DNA of 64,000 nt from Nostoc sp. FACHB-973 (GTDB lineage Bacteria > Cyanobacteriota > Cyanobacteriia > Cyanobacteriales > Nostocaceae), in the NCBI RefSeq assembly GCF_014698115.1, contig NZ_JACJSJ010000023.1:1-64000 (forward strand). The letters are read 5' to 3'. The position numbers were made by a program, and so were the translations under genes. Of the stretch, positions 53,051 to 61,913 are shown in pieces. Position 1 is the stretch's first letter, and each line of letters begins with the position of its first letter. The notes beneath the pieces were generated by a model. It worked only from the letters and a program-made list of their open reading frames with translations, was not told the origin of the DNA and searched no databases.

Positions 53051-53228
53051 TTTATATTACTTCTGCTTATGCTATCTATTTATTAAACTTCTACCCTAGT
53101 TTTCCACTTTCAAGTTTTACCATAAAAATCAATCTTAAGAGAATGGTATATCTAAACAATACCCTCATTACACCGAAAGAATAAAATAACTCAGGAATAA
53201 GAATAATTAAAATAGGAAGATAATAATA

Positions 53229-53600
53229 ATGACCTCTAAACAAATCTTAGTTATTGATGATGAAGATGACATCCGTCAATTGATTCAGACTTGTCTAGAA
53301 ATAATGGGCGGCTGGAAGGTGTTAACTGCTACTTCAGGGAATCAAGGATTACTCTTAGCTCAATCATCTCAACCCGATGCTATCCTTTTGGACGTAATGA
53401 TGCCTGAGATGGATGGTTTGACAACTTTTGAGAAACTACAAGCTAATCAAATAACTAAACATATACCTGTGATTTTACTTACAGCTAGAGGACGCACTAA
53501 TAACGAACGTCTATTCAAAGATATAGATGTCAAAGGCATAATTAGTAAACCATTTAATCCTCAGAAACTAGCTATTCAAGTAGCAGCAGCTTTGAACTAA
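53229..53600 (+). CDS. Single-domain CheY-like response regulator
   Basis: A protein of 123 residues made only of a receiver domain: D10-D11, phospho-acceptor D55 in ILLDVMMP, a Thr near 83 (LLTARG) and lysine in ISKPF. With no output domain it must act by protein-protein contact or as a phosphate carrier. It is divergent from the histidine kinase gene with about 180 bases between, so the two may share control and function in one relay with the large regulator. ATG start, with AGGAAGAT upstream. Confidence 0.85.
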   Translation: MTSKQILVIDDEDDIRQLIQTCLEIMGGWKVLTATSGNQGLLLAQSSQPDAILLDVMMPEMDGLTTFEKLQANQITKHIPVILLTARGRTNNERLFKDIDVKGIISKPFNPQKLAIQVAAALN

Positions 53601-54025
53601 AGTATATTACAAAATCTGGCGTTTCTAGTTCAGCTACTCCTGAATTAAATAATACTACAGATGTCCTAAATCATTTGTAAAAATTTATATGCTTGAGATA
53701 GGACTACCGTGGTATCTCAAATTTAGGGTAGATATGCTTGAAAAAATATTCTATCTATAGATTTCCTAGTCTCTTTCTTAAGTAATAGGTTTTACTAAAA
53801 AGACCTATTCTCCACTAGTTTTCCACTTTTACTCCCTAATTTAGAAGTAAGTCAATACCTAGTTGTGAGTTTTTATTAAATAAATTCTTTCCCATAAAAA
53901 CCTGATATTTCAAAAATTAAATACATTAATTAGTGAATTAATGGTTTTTATATAGATGGATGAAATTAAGCTCCAATTTACTATATTTTCTGAAAATATC
54001 TACTTAAGGGGTATCAATCTTATAT
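53601..54025. other. Intergenic region, nothing recognised
   Basis: About 425 AT-rich bases between two plus-strand genes. No gene, strong hairpin or repeat seen. It must hold the promoter for the DUF3611 gene. Confidence 0.45.
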
Positions 54026-54595
54026 ATGATAAATAATTTAGAATCACTTTCACATCCACCAAGCAAACAAAAATTTGCTGCTACATTGCGTTTAGTAAGT
54101 CAAATTAGTTTTTGGGTACAGTTAGTACTTGGTGGTATTTCTGGCATTGCTGTATTGTTGGCGTATTTTAGCCGTAACATTACTACTCAGACAAGCAATG
54201 CAGGTATAGGCTTTGGGATATTTTTAGCTATTGTTGGTATTTTATTGCTGTGCTTTCGAGTCTATTGGGCTTTGCGTTATCGAAAAATGGCTAAACTTTT
54301 ACAAACGCCAAATTCTCAAAATCATCCCAAAAAGGAAGATGTAATTCAAAATTTACGAATTGGATTGCTGGTGAGTTTGGTAGGGTTATTAATAGCTTTT
54401 ATTGCTTCGGAAACGACAGTTGCAATTATATTGGGTAAAGCAGTAGCACAGCCTCAAGGTGTTGCAATTTATCAAGCAGAAAATGTCATTCGTTCGCTAG
54501 ATATTTTTGTAATGTTTGCAAACATTAATATGATTGGCGCTCACTTTTTTGGAGGAGTTACTTCTCTGGGTCTACTCTATTGGTTAGAAGAGTAA
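54026..54595 (+). CDS. DUF3611 membrane protein
   Basis: A protein of 189 residues with four membrane helices (about 30-50, 60-83, 112-136 and 155-182). The motif LRLVSQISFWVQLVLGGISGIAVLLAYFSRN and the closing ANINMIGAHFFGGVTSLGLLYWLE match DUF3611, a family found in cyanobacteria and plant plastids with no known function. The NMIGAHF and FWVQL segments are the recognisable parts. ATG start. Confidence 0.8.
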   Translation: MINNLESLSHPPSKQKFAATLRLVSQISFWVQLVLGGISGIAVLLAYFSRNITTQTSNAGIGFGIFLAIVGILLLCFRVYWALRYRKMAKLLQTPNSQNHPKKEDVIQNLRIGLLVSLVGLLIAFIASETTVAIILGKAVAQPQGVAIYQAENVIRSLDIFVMFANINMIGAHFFGGVTSLGLLYWLEE

Positions 54596-54728
54596 TAAAC
54601 TCATGATTAATTTGATTTTGCCCGCTATTGCTATGGAAATATTAACCTAAAGTATTTTTTCGTTCTTCACTAGATATCTATCATTATTGTCAAACAACAA
54701 ACAAAGATAAAATTATCAGGAGGTAATT

Positions 54729-55397
54729 ATGTACAATTTAAATCATTCTTCTTTAAAAGGGGTTGGATTAGTTGGAACATTTGTTGGAACTTTGTTAATG
54801 GGTTTCTCTGCAATTACTCAATCAGCAGTAGCACAGCTGCGAATTTCCCAAGTTAATCCTTGTCCTAGTATCTTCTATGAAGAACCACACCGAGATCGAG
54901 TTTTAGCTCCAGCAGGATGTCCGCCTAATGCTGCAACTTTAAGATTTGAAAGACAACAGCGAACTAGTGGTTCTCAAGGTGTTGTTGTTCCTGTCTATCC
55001 TATGAATGGAAGAGGCTCTGTTATACAAACACCTTTTCCAGAAAGTCGGCAAAGTGCAATGTCTGACGACAAGCCACTTCGTGTCTACGCAACTATTACA
55101 CCAACAGCAGGTACAGTTGACGTGAAATTGAAAAATAACACTAATGCCGGTATTTCTTATCAAGCAATTGGTCAGACACAAGCTCGATATCTTGCAGGTG
55201 GACAAGAGTTTGTCCTACGAAACTTACCAACACCTATCAGTATTACTGTGGTGCGTCAAGACGGTGGACTGCTAAAAGTTATCCCCACGTCTACGTCTAA
55301 TGGGACACTTGCAGTTTCGTTAGATGAAACAACCAAATTCGATGACAATCAAGGTGTATTAAGAATTCAAAAAGATGGTCAGGTCTTCTTGAATTAA
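54729..55397 (+). CDS. Secreted protein of unknown function
   Basis: A protein of 222 residues with a typical N-terminal signal peptide (GVGLVGTFVGTLLMGFSAITQSAVA-type, cleavage likely after AVA, about 35). The mature part begins with a cysteine pair (NPCPSIFYEEPHRDRVLAPAGCPP), which could form a disulfide. A beta-rich domain follows (about 105-222), with VYATITPTAGTVDVKLKNNTNAGISYQAIG. Not a lipoprotein. Strong ribosome site (AGGAGG, 54718-54723). The family is not recognised; likely a periplasmic protein. Confidence 0.65.
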   Translation: MYNLNHSSLKGVGLVGTFVGTLLMGFSAITQSAVAQLRISQVNPCPSIFYEEPHRDRVLAPAGCPPNAATLRFERQQRTSGSQGVVVPVYPMNGRGSVIQTPFPESRQSAMSDDKPLRVYATITPTAGTVDVKLKNNTNAGISYQAIGQTQARYLAGGQEFVLRNLPTPISITVVRQDGGLLKVIPTSTSNGTLAVSLDETTKFDDNQGVLRIQKDGQVFLN

Positions 55398-55582
55398 GAT
55401 AGCTCACCGCATGAATTTTGAGAGCTTTAAAATGCTGAATTACCACAAAACTTTTGATTTGTAGTAATCCAAAAATATCAGGTTCAGTTGAAGATTTTTC
55501 AATAAGACTGACGTAAAAGCGTAGAGATGTTTGCATAAGAATTCATCATCTGAACTTGATATCAATCAACCAAAATTTTGAA

Positions 55583-56386
55583 ATGATCGACATTATTAAA
55601 ACTAAGCAAAGTTATAAAGGAGCTATTGCTCTAGCACTATCGATAGTGCTGCTTGGAGCTTGTACAAACAACTCAGAGCGAGAGGCAGCAGTACCAGAAG
55701 GTAATGTGACTACAAAAGAAGTTGCAAACAATACAAACGAACTAATTGGTAAAACTGTAACAATTAGAAGTATACCCGTCAAAAAATTGGGGCCGTCAAC
55801 TTTCACAATTGCCGATAAGCAATTTTTTAGTGCTAAACCAATTTTAGTTGTAAATGCTTCGGGTAAAACTTTCACTTTGCCTACTGACCCAAATACACCA
55901 ATTCAAGCAACAGGGCCAGTTCGTAAGCTTGCGATCGCAGATATTAATCGAGATTACAACTTGGGCTTAGATCCAAACTTGTACAAAGAGTACGAAACCC
56001 AACCTGCAATTATCGCTCAATCAATTGCACTTGCTCCTAAACCAGGTGAACTTACCACAAATCCTCAACTATATTATGGTAAAAATCTGGCAGTGACCGG
56101 TGAAGTGGAAAACATTAGAAATGCTAGCTCCTTCACCTTAGATGAAGATAAATTATTTGGTGGACAGGATTTGTTAGTAATCCGTGCCGGTACTCCAAAA
56201 GCAACTGTCAATAAAGGCGAGAAAGTTGCAGTTACGGGTGTGTTGCGTCCGTTTGTTATTGCTGACCTAAAACGGGATTACGATCTTAAATGGGATTTAA
56301 CCTTAGAAAAGCAGCTAGAGGTGGAGTACAAGAATAAACCTGTGCTAGTTGCAACAGACGTATATCCCTCAGCAATTCCACAATAA
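55583..56386 (+). CDS. Lipoprotein with two repeated beta modules
   Basis: 267 residues from ATG at 55583. A lipobox LLGAC marks a lipoprotein signal. The mature protein consists of two homologous modules of about 90-95 residues: about 50-142 (IGKTVTIRSIPVKK...IADINRDYNL) and 165-255 (YGKNLAVTGEVENIRN...IADLKRDYDL). Each module has an opening strand, DxxFFxxx(P/D)xLVV and a closing (I/L)xxxRDYxL. The pattern suggests OB-like or small beta-barrel domains. A paralogue with the same plan lies 64 bases downstream. Function unknown. Confidence 0.65.
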   Translation: MIDIIKTKQSYKGAIALALSIVLLGACTNNSEREAAVPEGNVTTKEVANNTNELIGKTVTIRSIPVKKLGPSTFTIADKQFFSAKPILVVNASGKTFTLPTDPNTPIQATGPVRKLAIADINRDYNLGLDPNLYKEYETQPAIIAQSIALAPKPGELTTNPQLYYGKNLAVTGEVENIRNASSFTLDEDKLFGGQDLLVIRAGTPKATVNKGEKVAVTGVLRPFVIADLKRDYDLKWDLTLEKQLEVEYKNKPVLVATDVYPSAIPQ

Positions 56387-56450
56387 GGTATTCTACAGCG
56401 TTGTCTATCAGGAAAACTTTTCATAAATAGCCTCAAAACAGATAAAAAGA

Positions 56451-57251
56451 ATGGCAAGAAATGACAATCCTCAAAGGGGAGATTTCCTACAAGCGCTGAG
56501 TAAAGTAGGGGTATTAGTTTTCCTGGTAGCGATCGCTATGGTAGCGAGAAGTTGTAGTCTTTTTAATGCAAAAGCAACTATCACTAATACATCGGAAATT
56601 ACTGAGAACACTAAGGAATTTATTGGTAACTCTGCGACGATTAAAAGCAGAGTAATTGAGAAAGTTGGTTTGAGTTCATTTACGGTTAGTGATGCACGGT
56701 TCTTTCGTGGCGATCCTCTTGTAGTTGTCAATGCTTCAGGTGCGCCTTTCGATCTACCATCTGATCAAAATATCAAAGTCCAAGTTACTGGTCAGGTTCG
56801 TAATTTAGTAATTCCCAAAATTGAGCAAGAATTTAATCTCAATATAGATGACAAATCTTACAAAGATTATATCAATAAACCTGCAATTATTGCTCGATAC
56901 ATTGTATTAGCGCCCCAACCTGGTCAAATAACACAACATCCCGAACAATACTATCGCCGTAGAGTTGCAGTTACGGGGAAAGTAGAAAATATCCGCAGTC
57001 CGGTTTTACTAACTCTACATGAAAATCAATTATTTGGTGGGGAAGATTTGCTAGTCTTATTAAAAGCACCACCTAAAGTCGCAATAAATCAGAACCAGAC
57101 AGTATTTATAACAGGTGAAGTTCGTCCTTTTGTTGTTGCTGAAATTGAGCGAGACTATGGCTTTACTTGGGATCTAAATGTAAAAAGAGAGTTAGAAGGT
57201 AAGTACGGCAACAGACCTATTTTAGTTGCTGAAACTGCATACCCTGAATAA
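56451..57251 (+). CDS. Membrane-anchored paralogue with two repeated beta modules
   Basis: A protein of 266 residues. An N-terminal hydrophobic anchor (VGVLVFLVAIAMVARSC) lacks a proper lipobox, unlike the preceding paralogue. Two modules follow (about 50-145 and 165-262): IGNSATIKSRVIEK...VIPKIEQEFNLN and YRRRVAVTGKVENIRS...VAEIERDYGFTW. The plan is the same as in the upstream gene, and identity between the two is moderate, so the pair arose by duplication after the internal repeat had formed. Probably periplasmic or lumenal face. Function unknown. Confidence 0.65.
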   Translation: MARNDNPQRGDFLQALSKVGVLVFLVAIAMVARSCSLFNAKATITNTSEITENTKEFIGNSATIKSRVIEKVGLSSFTVSDARFFRGDPLVVVNASGAPFDLPSDQNIKVQVTGQVRNLVIPKIEQEFNLNIDDKSYKDYINKPAIIARYIVLAPQPGQITQHPEQYYRRRVAVTGKVENIRSPVLLTLHENQLFGGEDLLVLLKAPPKVAINQNQTVFITGEVRPFVVAEIERDYGFTWDLNVKRELEGKYGNRPILVAETAYPE

Positions 57252-57599
57252 GCTTACAGTACTTCCGGTAGCTATGAGGTACATCCTAAAAGCTGAAAGC
57301 GATGATAGGAGAAGGGCAAGGAGAAAAACTATATTGGATAATAGCCGGAAGCGTTGTATGTCAAATTCTTTATTCATGGAAAAGTTACTCAACCAGTTTT
57401 TAGTACCGACATTTTTGAGTACTCATCCTGCAACCAGCGATAGCTTCGCCAACGTCTTCGACGAACGCATTACTGCCTTAAAAAGTACAATTCATCCTCA
57501 AAATGCTTATAAAGGTGGCGGTTTAAACAATACTGTGTATGAGGAAAAAATTCAACATTTAAGTTAGTTGATAATAAATTTTGGAGAAGATACAAGGTA
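57252..57599. other. Gap before the peptidoglycan-binding gene
   Basis: About 350 bases. A frame of about 113 codons (57226-57567) overlaps the preceding gene and contains repeat-like sequence (CTTCGCCAACGTCTTCGACG); it has no domain or ribosome site and I do not call it. Otherwise nothing is recognised. Confidence 0.4.
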
Positions 57600-57986
57600 A
57601 TGAATATTCGATTGATGCGCTCAATAATTTTACCATTGGGCTTAATCTCTGTATTGCTTTTGGAGATGTTACCCTTTAGTTTTGCACGTGTTACAGCACA
57701 GGCGAATAATAATACCTCAATTCAACGTAGACTTTCAAAATACTCTCCTGTGAAAGCTCCCTATCTTACACCTGCATCTCGTGGACAGCCTGTGAGAGAT
57801 GTGCAAGCTGTCCTGCAATATTTAGGATTTTATAACGGATCTATTGATGGTATCTATGGCCCTAGAACCACTAGAGCAGTAGTAGCATTTCAGCGATCGC
57901 ACAGAATAGTTGGTGATGGTAGAGTAGGAGCGCTGACGTGGCAAGCTTTACGCAGTAGTATACCACCTGTGCGTCGTCGTTTCTGA
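57600..57986 (+). CDS. Secreted peptidoglycan-binding (PG_binding_1) protein
   Basis: A protein of 128 residues with a signal peptide (about 1-35, ending near FARVTAQA) and one peptidoglycan-binding domain (about 58-118): RGQPVRDVQAVLQYLGFYNGSIDGIYGPRTTRAVVAFQRSHRIVGDGRVGALTWQAL, the classical helical fold with the DGxYGPxT motif. Probably periplasmic and attached to the cell wall, with no catalytic domain. ATG follows AAGG closely. Confidence 0.85.
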   Translation: MNIRLMRSIILPLGLISVLLLEMLPFSFARVTAQANNNTSIQRRLSKYSPVKAPYLTPASRGQPVRDVQAVLQYLGFYNGSIDGIYGPRTTRAVVAFQRSHRIVGDGRVGALTWQALRSSIPPVRRRF

Positions 57987-58033
57987 TAGTGGCTACACAA
58001 ACTCTCGTCCGCCGGCGCAGACTAAGAGAAAAT

Positions 58034-58160
58034 TAATGTTTTTAACCCGCACAGGCGGGTTTCGTCTGTGTAGACGAGCCAGTGCTTTGGGCGGCTACGC
58101 CGACTTGTACCGCTAACGCGAAACCCGCAGGGTAGCATCTGGCGTGCGGTTTCTAACCGC
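58034..58160. repeat. Cluster of palindromic repeats
   Basis: Between the peptidoglycan-binding gene and the antiporter: AACCCGC-ACAG-GCGGGTT, CGTCT-GTGT-AGACG and GCGGTTTCTAACCGC, each self-complementary. The stretch is GC-rich and resembles intergenic repeats of Nostoc-like genomes. The first hairpin may also act in transcript ending. Confidence 0.6.
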
Positions 58161-58331
58161 CCTTTTAAGGTTAAGTTGACTGCCGTGCCCCTACATCCCA
58201 CGATATAATGTTGTAGCGCATCTGAATTGGAACCGCTATAAGTACAGTATTTATCAGGGTAAGATGTTGGAGGTTTGATAATCTCTCTATTTTTATTGAT
58301 GCTAAATATTCTATTTAACTGCAATCCCCTT

Positions 58332-59903
58332 ATGGTCTTAGATTCTACCACGGGTGAAGTCGTAATTGCAGAACAACTCAAGCAATTTTTACTAGTACTA
58401 TCTGTCTCATTGGGTGTTGCTACACTACCACAAATTTTTAGTTGGTTGCGCCGCATTCCTTATACACTATTACTGGTCATAGTGGGATTAGGATTAGCAT
58501 TCGTAAATGTGCGATTGGTTAATCTCTCTCCTGAATTGATTCTGATGATTTTCTTACCGCCACTGCTGTTTGAAGCTGCTTGGAACTTGAAATGGTCAGA
58601 CTTAAAGCGGGATTTGTTACCGATTTGTCTGTATGCAATAGTTGGGGTAATAATTTCTATTGCTGGAGTAGCACTCGGTCTTCATCAATTCGCTGGACTT
58701 GAACTAAGCATTGCTCTATTAGTTGGAGCTAGTCTATCAGCAACCGATCCAGTTTCGGTAACGGCTCTATTTCGGGAACTAGGAGCAAGCAAACGTCTAA
58801 GAACGCTGATGGAAGGAGAAAGTTTATTTAATGATGGTATGGCTGTTGTGGCTTTTGGCTTATTAGTTGCTCTGCCGTTAGGTACTGCCAAACTTGATTT
58901 ACAGTCTGCTTTATTAGAATTTTTTCAAGTAGTAGGCATTGGTATCAGCGTTGGAGGACTAATTGGGTTTGGTATTTCCTATCTAACACAACGTTTCGAC
59001 TTACCATTAGTAGAACAATCTCTTACCCTGGTTTCTGCCTACAGCACTTACCTAATAACAGAATATTTGGGTGGTTCTGGAGTGATTGGAGTTGTCACCA
59101 CAGCTTTAATTTTAGGCAACTTTGGCTCACGCATTGGGATGAACCCGCGCACACGGATTATTGTTACTGAATTTTGGGAATTTCTCGCTTTTTTTGTAAA
59201 TTCGATTGTTTTTCTCTTAATTGGCGATCAAATTCGCTTTGCTGTCTTAGGAGATAACCTAAAAACTATTGCAGTGACGATCGCAGCTATGATTGTGGGA
59301 CGGGCAGTATCTATTTATGCTTTAAGTAGTCTTAGCAACTGGTTAGCTAAATCCCAAATTCCTTTATCTGAACAAACTGTATTGACGTGGGGTGGGCTAC
59401 GCGGCTCTGTCTCCATCGCCCTGGCCTTGAGTGTACCAGCCATACTCCCCCAAAGGGAAGAAATTATTGCCACTGTATTTGGAGTAGTTTTATTTACACT
59501 GTTAGTACAAGGCTTAACCATCCAACCATTGTTAGAGAAACTCCAACTTTTAGGTTCGCAACCGCTACGTCAAAAATACACCGAAGCAATTGCCCGTCAA
59601 GTCGCTCTCCAACGGGCGCTGGAATATTTAGAAACAACGCAAAAGCGTCCGGGAATTGAGCCAGAGTTTTATCGCTACCAGAAGACGCTGCTTTCAAGCG
59701 AAATTACCTGTTTGCAACAAGAAATTGACAAGTTACTTGATGAATACCCAAATTTGCAAGAATTTTCAACCGAAGAACTGCGAGGGGAACTGCTGGCAAT
59801 TGAAGCTGATACTTATGCTGAGTTTGTCCGCGCAGGTAAATTAAATAAAGAACTGTCACCTTTTTTGCAAACAAACTATGACAGAGCAGATGGGAAGGAA
59901 TAA
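58332..59903 (+). CDS. Na+/H+ antiporter, CPA1 type
   Basis: About 523 residues if started at ATG 58332. The frame opens at TTG 58275, and ATG 58299 is also possible. A GGAGG at 58269 lies only one base from the TTG, so the start is uncertain. About 12 helices; core motif GASLSATDPVSVTALFRELG with D in the TDP motif and EGESLFNDGMAVVAFG. A long cytoplasmic C-terminal helical tail (about 400-520) follows, unlike the antiporter at 11183. It exchanges Na+ for H+, probably for pH and salt control. Confidence 0.83.
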   Translation: MVLDSTTGEVVIAEQLKQFLLVLSVSLGVATLPQIFSWLRRIPYTLLLVIVGLGLAFVNVRLVNLSPELILMIFLPPLLFEAAWNLKWSDLKRDLLPICLYAIVGVIISIAGVALGLHQFAGLELSIALLVGASLSATDPVSVTALFRELGASKRLRTLMEGESLFNDGMAVVAFGLLVALPLGTAKLDLQSALLEFFQVVGIGISVGGLIGFGISYLTQRFDLPLVEQSLTLVSAYSTYLITEYLGGSGVIGVVTTALILGNFGSRIGMNPRTRIIVTEFWEFLAFFVNSIVFLLIGDQIRFAVLGDNLKTIAVTIAAMIVGRAVSIYALSSLSNWLAKSQIPLSEQTVLTWGGLRGSVSIALALSVPAILPQREEIIATVFGVVLFTLLVQGLTIQPLLEKLQLLGSQPLRQKYTEAIARQVALQRALEYLETTQKRPGIEPEFYRYQKTLLSSEITCLQQEIDKLLDEYPNLQEFSTEELRGELLAIEADTYAEFVRAGKLNKELSPFLQTNYDRADGKE

Positions 59904-60004
59904 GCGTATGTCTCATAGTAAGCGATCGCCAATTAACAATATTTTGACAGTTTTAATCGTCTTCCACAGCCTCAAATCCTCTCCCCATTATTCAGCAATT
60001 CGGG

Positions 60005-60023
60005 ATGGTAATCAAATTACCAT
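60005..60023. promoter_or_regulatory. Perfect 8-bp inverted repeat upstream of LapA gene
   Basis: ATGGTAAT-CAA-ATTACCAT, about 145 bases before the LapA-domain gene in the 260-base gap. No T-run follows. Could be an operator; no regulator is known. Confidence 0.35.
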
Positions 60024-60166
60024 TCCTGAAAATTACTTATGCAAAGGTACAAAGCACCGGGATTTCGCCTTTCCTCCCTCGACAGTCCATTAAATCCATC
60101 AAATGGCAAAGAATCTGCGGAAACTCAGCAATAATACTAAACTAAATTAATTGGTGGAGATATACC

Positions 60167-60544
60167 ATGCGAATACTGACTTTATTAGCATTAGCGATCG
60201 CAATCGCAGCTGTGACTTTCGCACTGCAAAACTCAGCCCCGGTAGCAGTACAATTTTTAGTGTGGCGATCGCTAGACTTGTCAATGGCGCTAATACTTCT
60301 GCTTACCTTTAGTTTTGGCGTGTTATTTGGCTTCATCATCTCATTATTTTCAGCCATCAAAGGTATGAGAAAAAGGTCTGAACTCATGCGGAAAATCGAA
60401 CAACAGACCGACGATATTGAAGACCTCAATCGTCAACTAACAGAAGCAAACAATCAACTTCAGGTGCTGCAATCTACACAACCACAACACTATTTACCTC
60501 AAGACGCATCGTCAAATTATTCTTCAGATGCCTATCTTGAATGA
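60167..60544 (+). CDS. LapA-domain (DUF1049) membrane protein
   Basis: A protein of 125 residues with two membrane helices (about 3-22 and 38-60). The pattern MRILTLLALAIAIAAVTFALQNSAPVAVQFLVWRSLDLSMALILLLTFSFGVLFGFI matches the LapA/DUF1049 domain. A coiled-coil tail follows (ELMRKIEQQTDDIEDLNRQLTEANNQLQVLQ, about 75-105). LapA is tied to lipopolysaccharide assembly in proteobacteria; in cyanobacteria its role is open. Ribosome site TGGTGGAG, 9 bases upstream of the ATG. Confidence 0.82.
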   Translation: MRILTLLALAIAIAAVTFALQNSAPVAVQFLVWRSLDLSMALILLLTFSFGVLFGFIISLFSAIKGMRKRSELMRKIEQQTDDIEDLNRQLTEANNQLQVLQSTQPQHYLPQDASSNYSSDAYLE

Positions 60545-60581
60545 TGTTTATTATCAAAACAAATTATCAGGGTTGGTTGCA

Positions 60582-60701
60582 ATGGACTTTATAAGTATAA
60601 TTCAACACTGGCTAAAAGACCCAACAGTGGAAAAACTTATCCAAGTCTGCATAGCTATTTTAGTTATCACTCTCATCGTCCGCGCCTTAGGAGTTATGTA
60701 A
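60582..60701 (+). pseudogene. N-terminal stub of an MscS-type gene
   Basis: A 39-residue frame, one membrane segment (MDFISIIQHWLKDPTVEKLI followed by QVCIAILVITLIVRALGVM). From memory it resembles the start of some cyanobacterial MscS-family proteins. It ends at a stop just where a transposase fragment begins at 60717, so it looks like a gene truncated by mobile DNA. It could still be a small protein. Confidence 0.45.
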
Positions 60702-60716
60702 AAATAACTTGAACAA

Positions 60717-61019
60717 TTAAGTGGCTACTTTGGGTTTTATAATATAGTTCCACTCACCATGAAAAGAATTTCGTTCGATTGCAATAGTATCAAGCTGTTG
60801 GTCTGTAACTTTGATTCCTGTTTTGTAGAGATTTGGATCTAATCTAGCCTCAACTTCTAACCCTTGTATGGTGGTAGTATTGCGAATTAGATTAATCACA
60901 ACTTGCAAGCTGGTCAATGGTCTACCTCGCCAGTTTTGGGTAATGTGACAAAACAAGCGATGCTCAATCTTATTCCATTTACTTGTGCCTGGAGGAAAAT
61001 GGCACACATGAACCCGCAT
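60717..61019 (-). pseudogene. C-terminal fragment of ISAzo13-type transposase
   Basis: 100 residues: HFPPGTSKWNKIEHRLFCHITQNWRG (part of the DDE catalytic region, with the last E) and the C-terminal FHGEWNYIIKP, as in ISAzo13-type transposases. The N-terminal three quarters are missing. An in-frame TGA lies immediately upstream of the ATG, and the first codons overlap the terminal repeat of the neighbouring IS1380-type element, so that element cut into this gene. Confidence 0.75.
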
Positions 61020-61277
61020 TTCTCACAAACAATAAAAAATCAATTTACATGACCTGATATAAGACATTTTTTTGATACATCATGAATTCAAATTTATGTG
61101 GTGTAAAAATTAAGTATAAGCCAGTACTTATGAAGCTAGAATAATCACTATATTTATCTTTATACTGAAAACAAAATGCTTTGTTCAGAAAAATAAGCAT
61201 TTTTTTTACCAGACTTAGATCAAACCAAGTCCAAAGTATTATTAATTATGAGAAATTCAATACAATTTGAGTTTATA

Positions 61278-61913
61278 TTAAGCAGTATTCGGGAGCATTT
61301 TTAAGCATCTGTAAGCAGCAGCAAAAATATGTTTGGAAGGACTTGAGCTACTAATCGCAATTAAAATTCGCCGTGCGCTGACAGTAATCAGCGCTCCGAG
61401 TTTTAATAATTTGGTACGAATAGTTCCGACTTGAGCGGTTTCTAATTCCGTCTTTGCTAAACATTGTGACCGCAATGCATTCATCAAAACGTAAGCTATA
61501 GAAGAGAACCATAAACGTAATTGATTCCCCGCGAATGTGTGGGTACTGGTTCTATCACTAAAAAGTTCCAGTTGTTGTTCCTTAAAGCGATTTTCCATCT
61601 CACCTCTCGGACAATATTTCTGGGTATAAAGTTCACCTGGAGCTATCTTATTCGTAGGAATTGAAGTGACAATAAAACGAATATTAGTCCCCTTTACTCC
61701 ATACTCAACCTTACAAACAACACGACGACTACGACTCCAAGATTCACGGGTTTGATAGTCTAACGACTTATACCAAATTGAGTTATCAATCAAGTCAGAA
61801 CCAAGAGACGGAAGTTGTTCATCTGCCTTAAATACAGTTTCTAAAAATGAAACTACTGTTGATAATTTCTGCTCATACTCAAGCGAGGCTCTATTTTTAG
61901 TCGTGGTAGTCAT
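61278..61913 (-). pseudogene. IS1380 transposase, C-terminal part
   Basis: 211 residues beginning MTTTTKNRASLEYEQKL. It carries the last part of the DDE domain, including PRGEMENRFKEQQLELFSDRTSTHTFAGNQLRLWFSS with the catalytic Glu. Its ATG overlaps the stop of the upstream part (ATGA). In intact relatives the sequence is continuous with the preceding frame, so a small deletion or insertion has split the gene; coupled translation is possible. Confidence 0.75.

Noticed and set aside
57226-57567. Frame of 113 codons after the second module protein
   Set aside because: Overlaps the preceding gene, has no ribosome site or domain, and part of it is repeat-like sequence.
59878-60093. Frame of 71 codons after the antiporter
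   Set aside because: Overlaps the antiporter end; composition not protein-like; no homology recognised.
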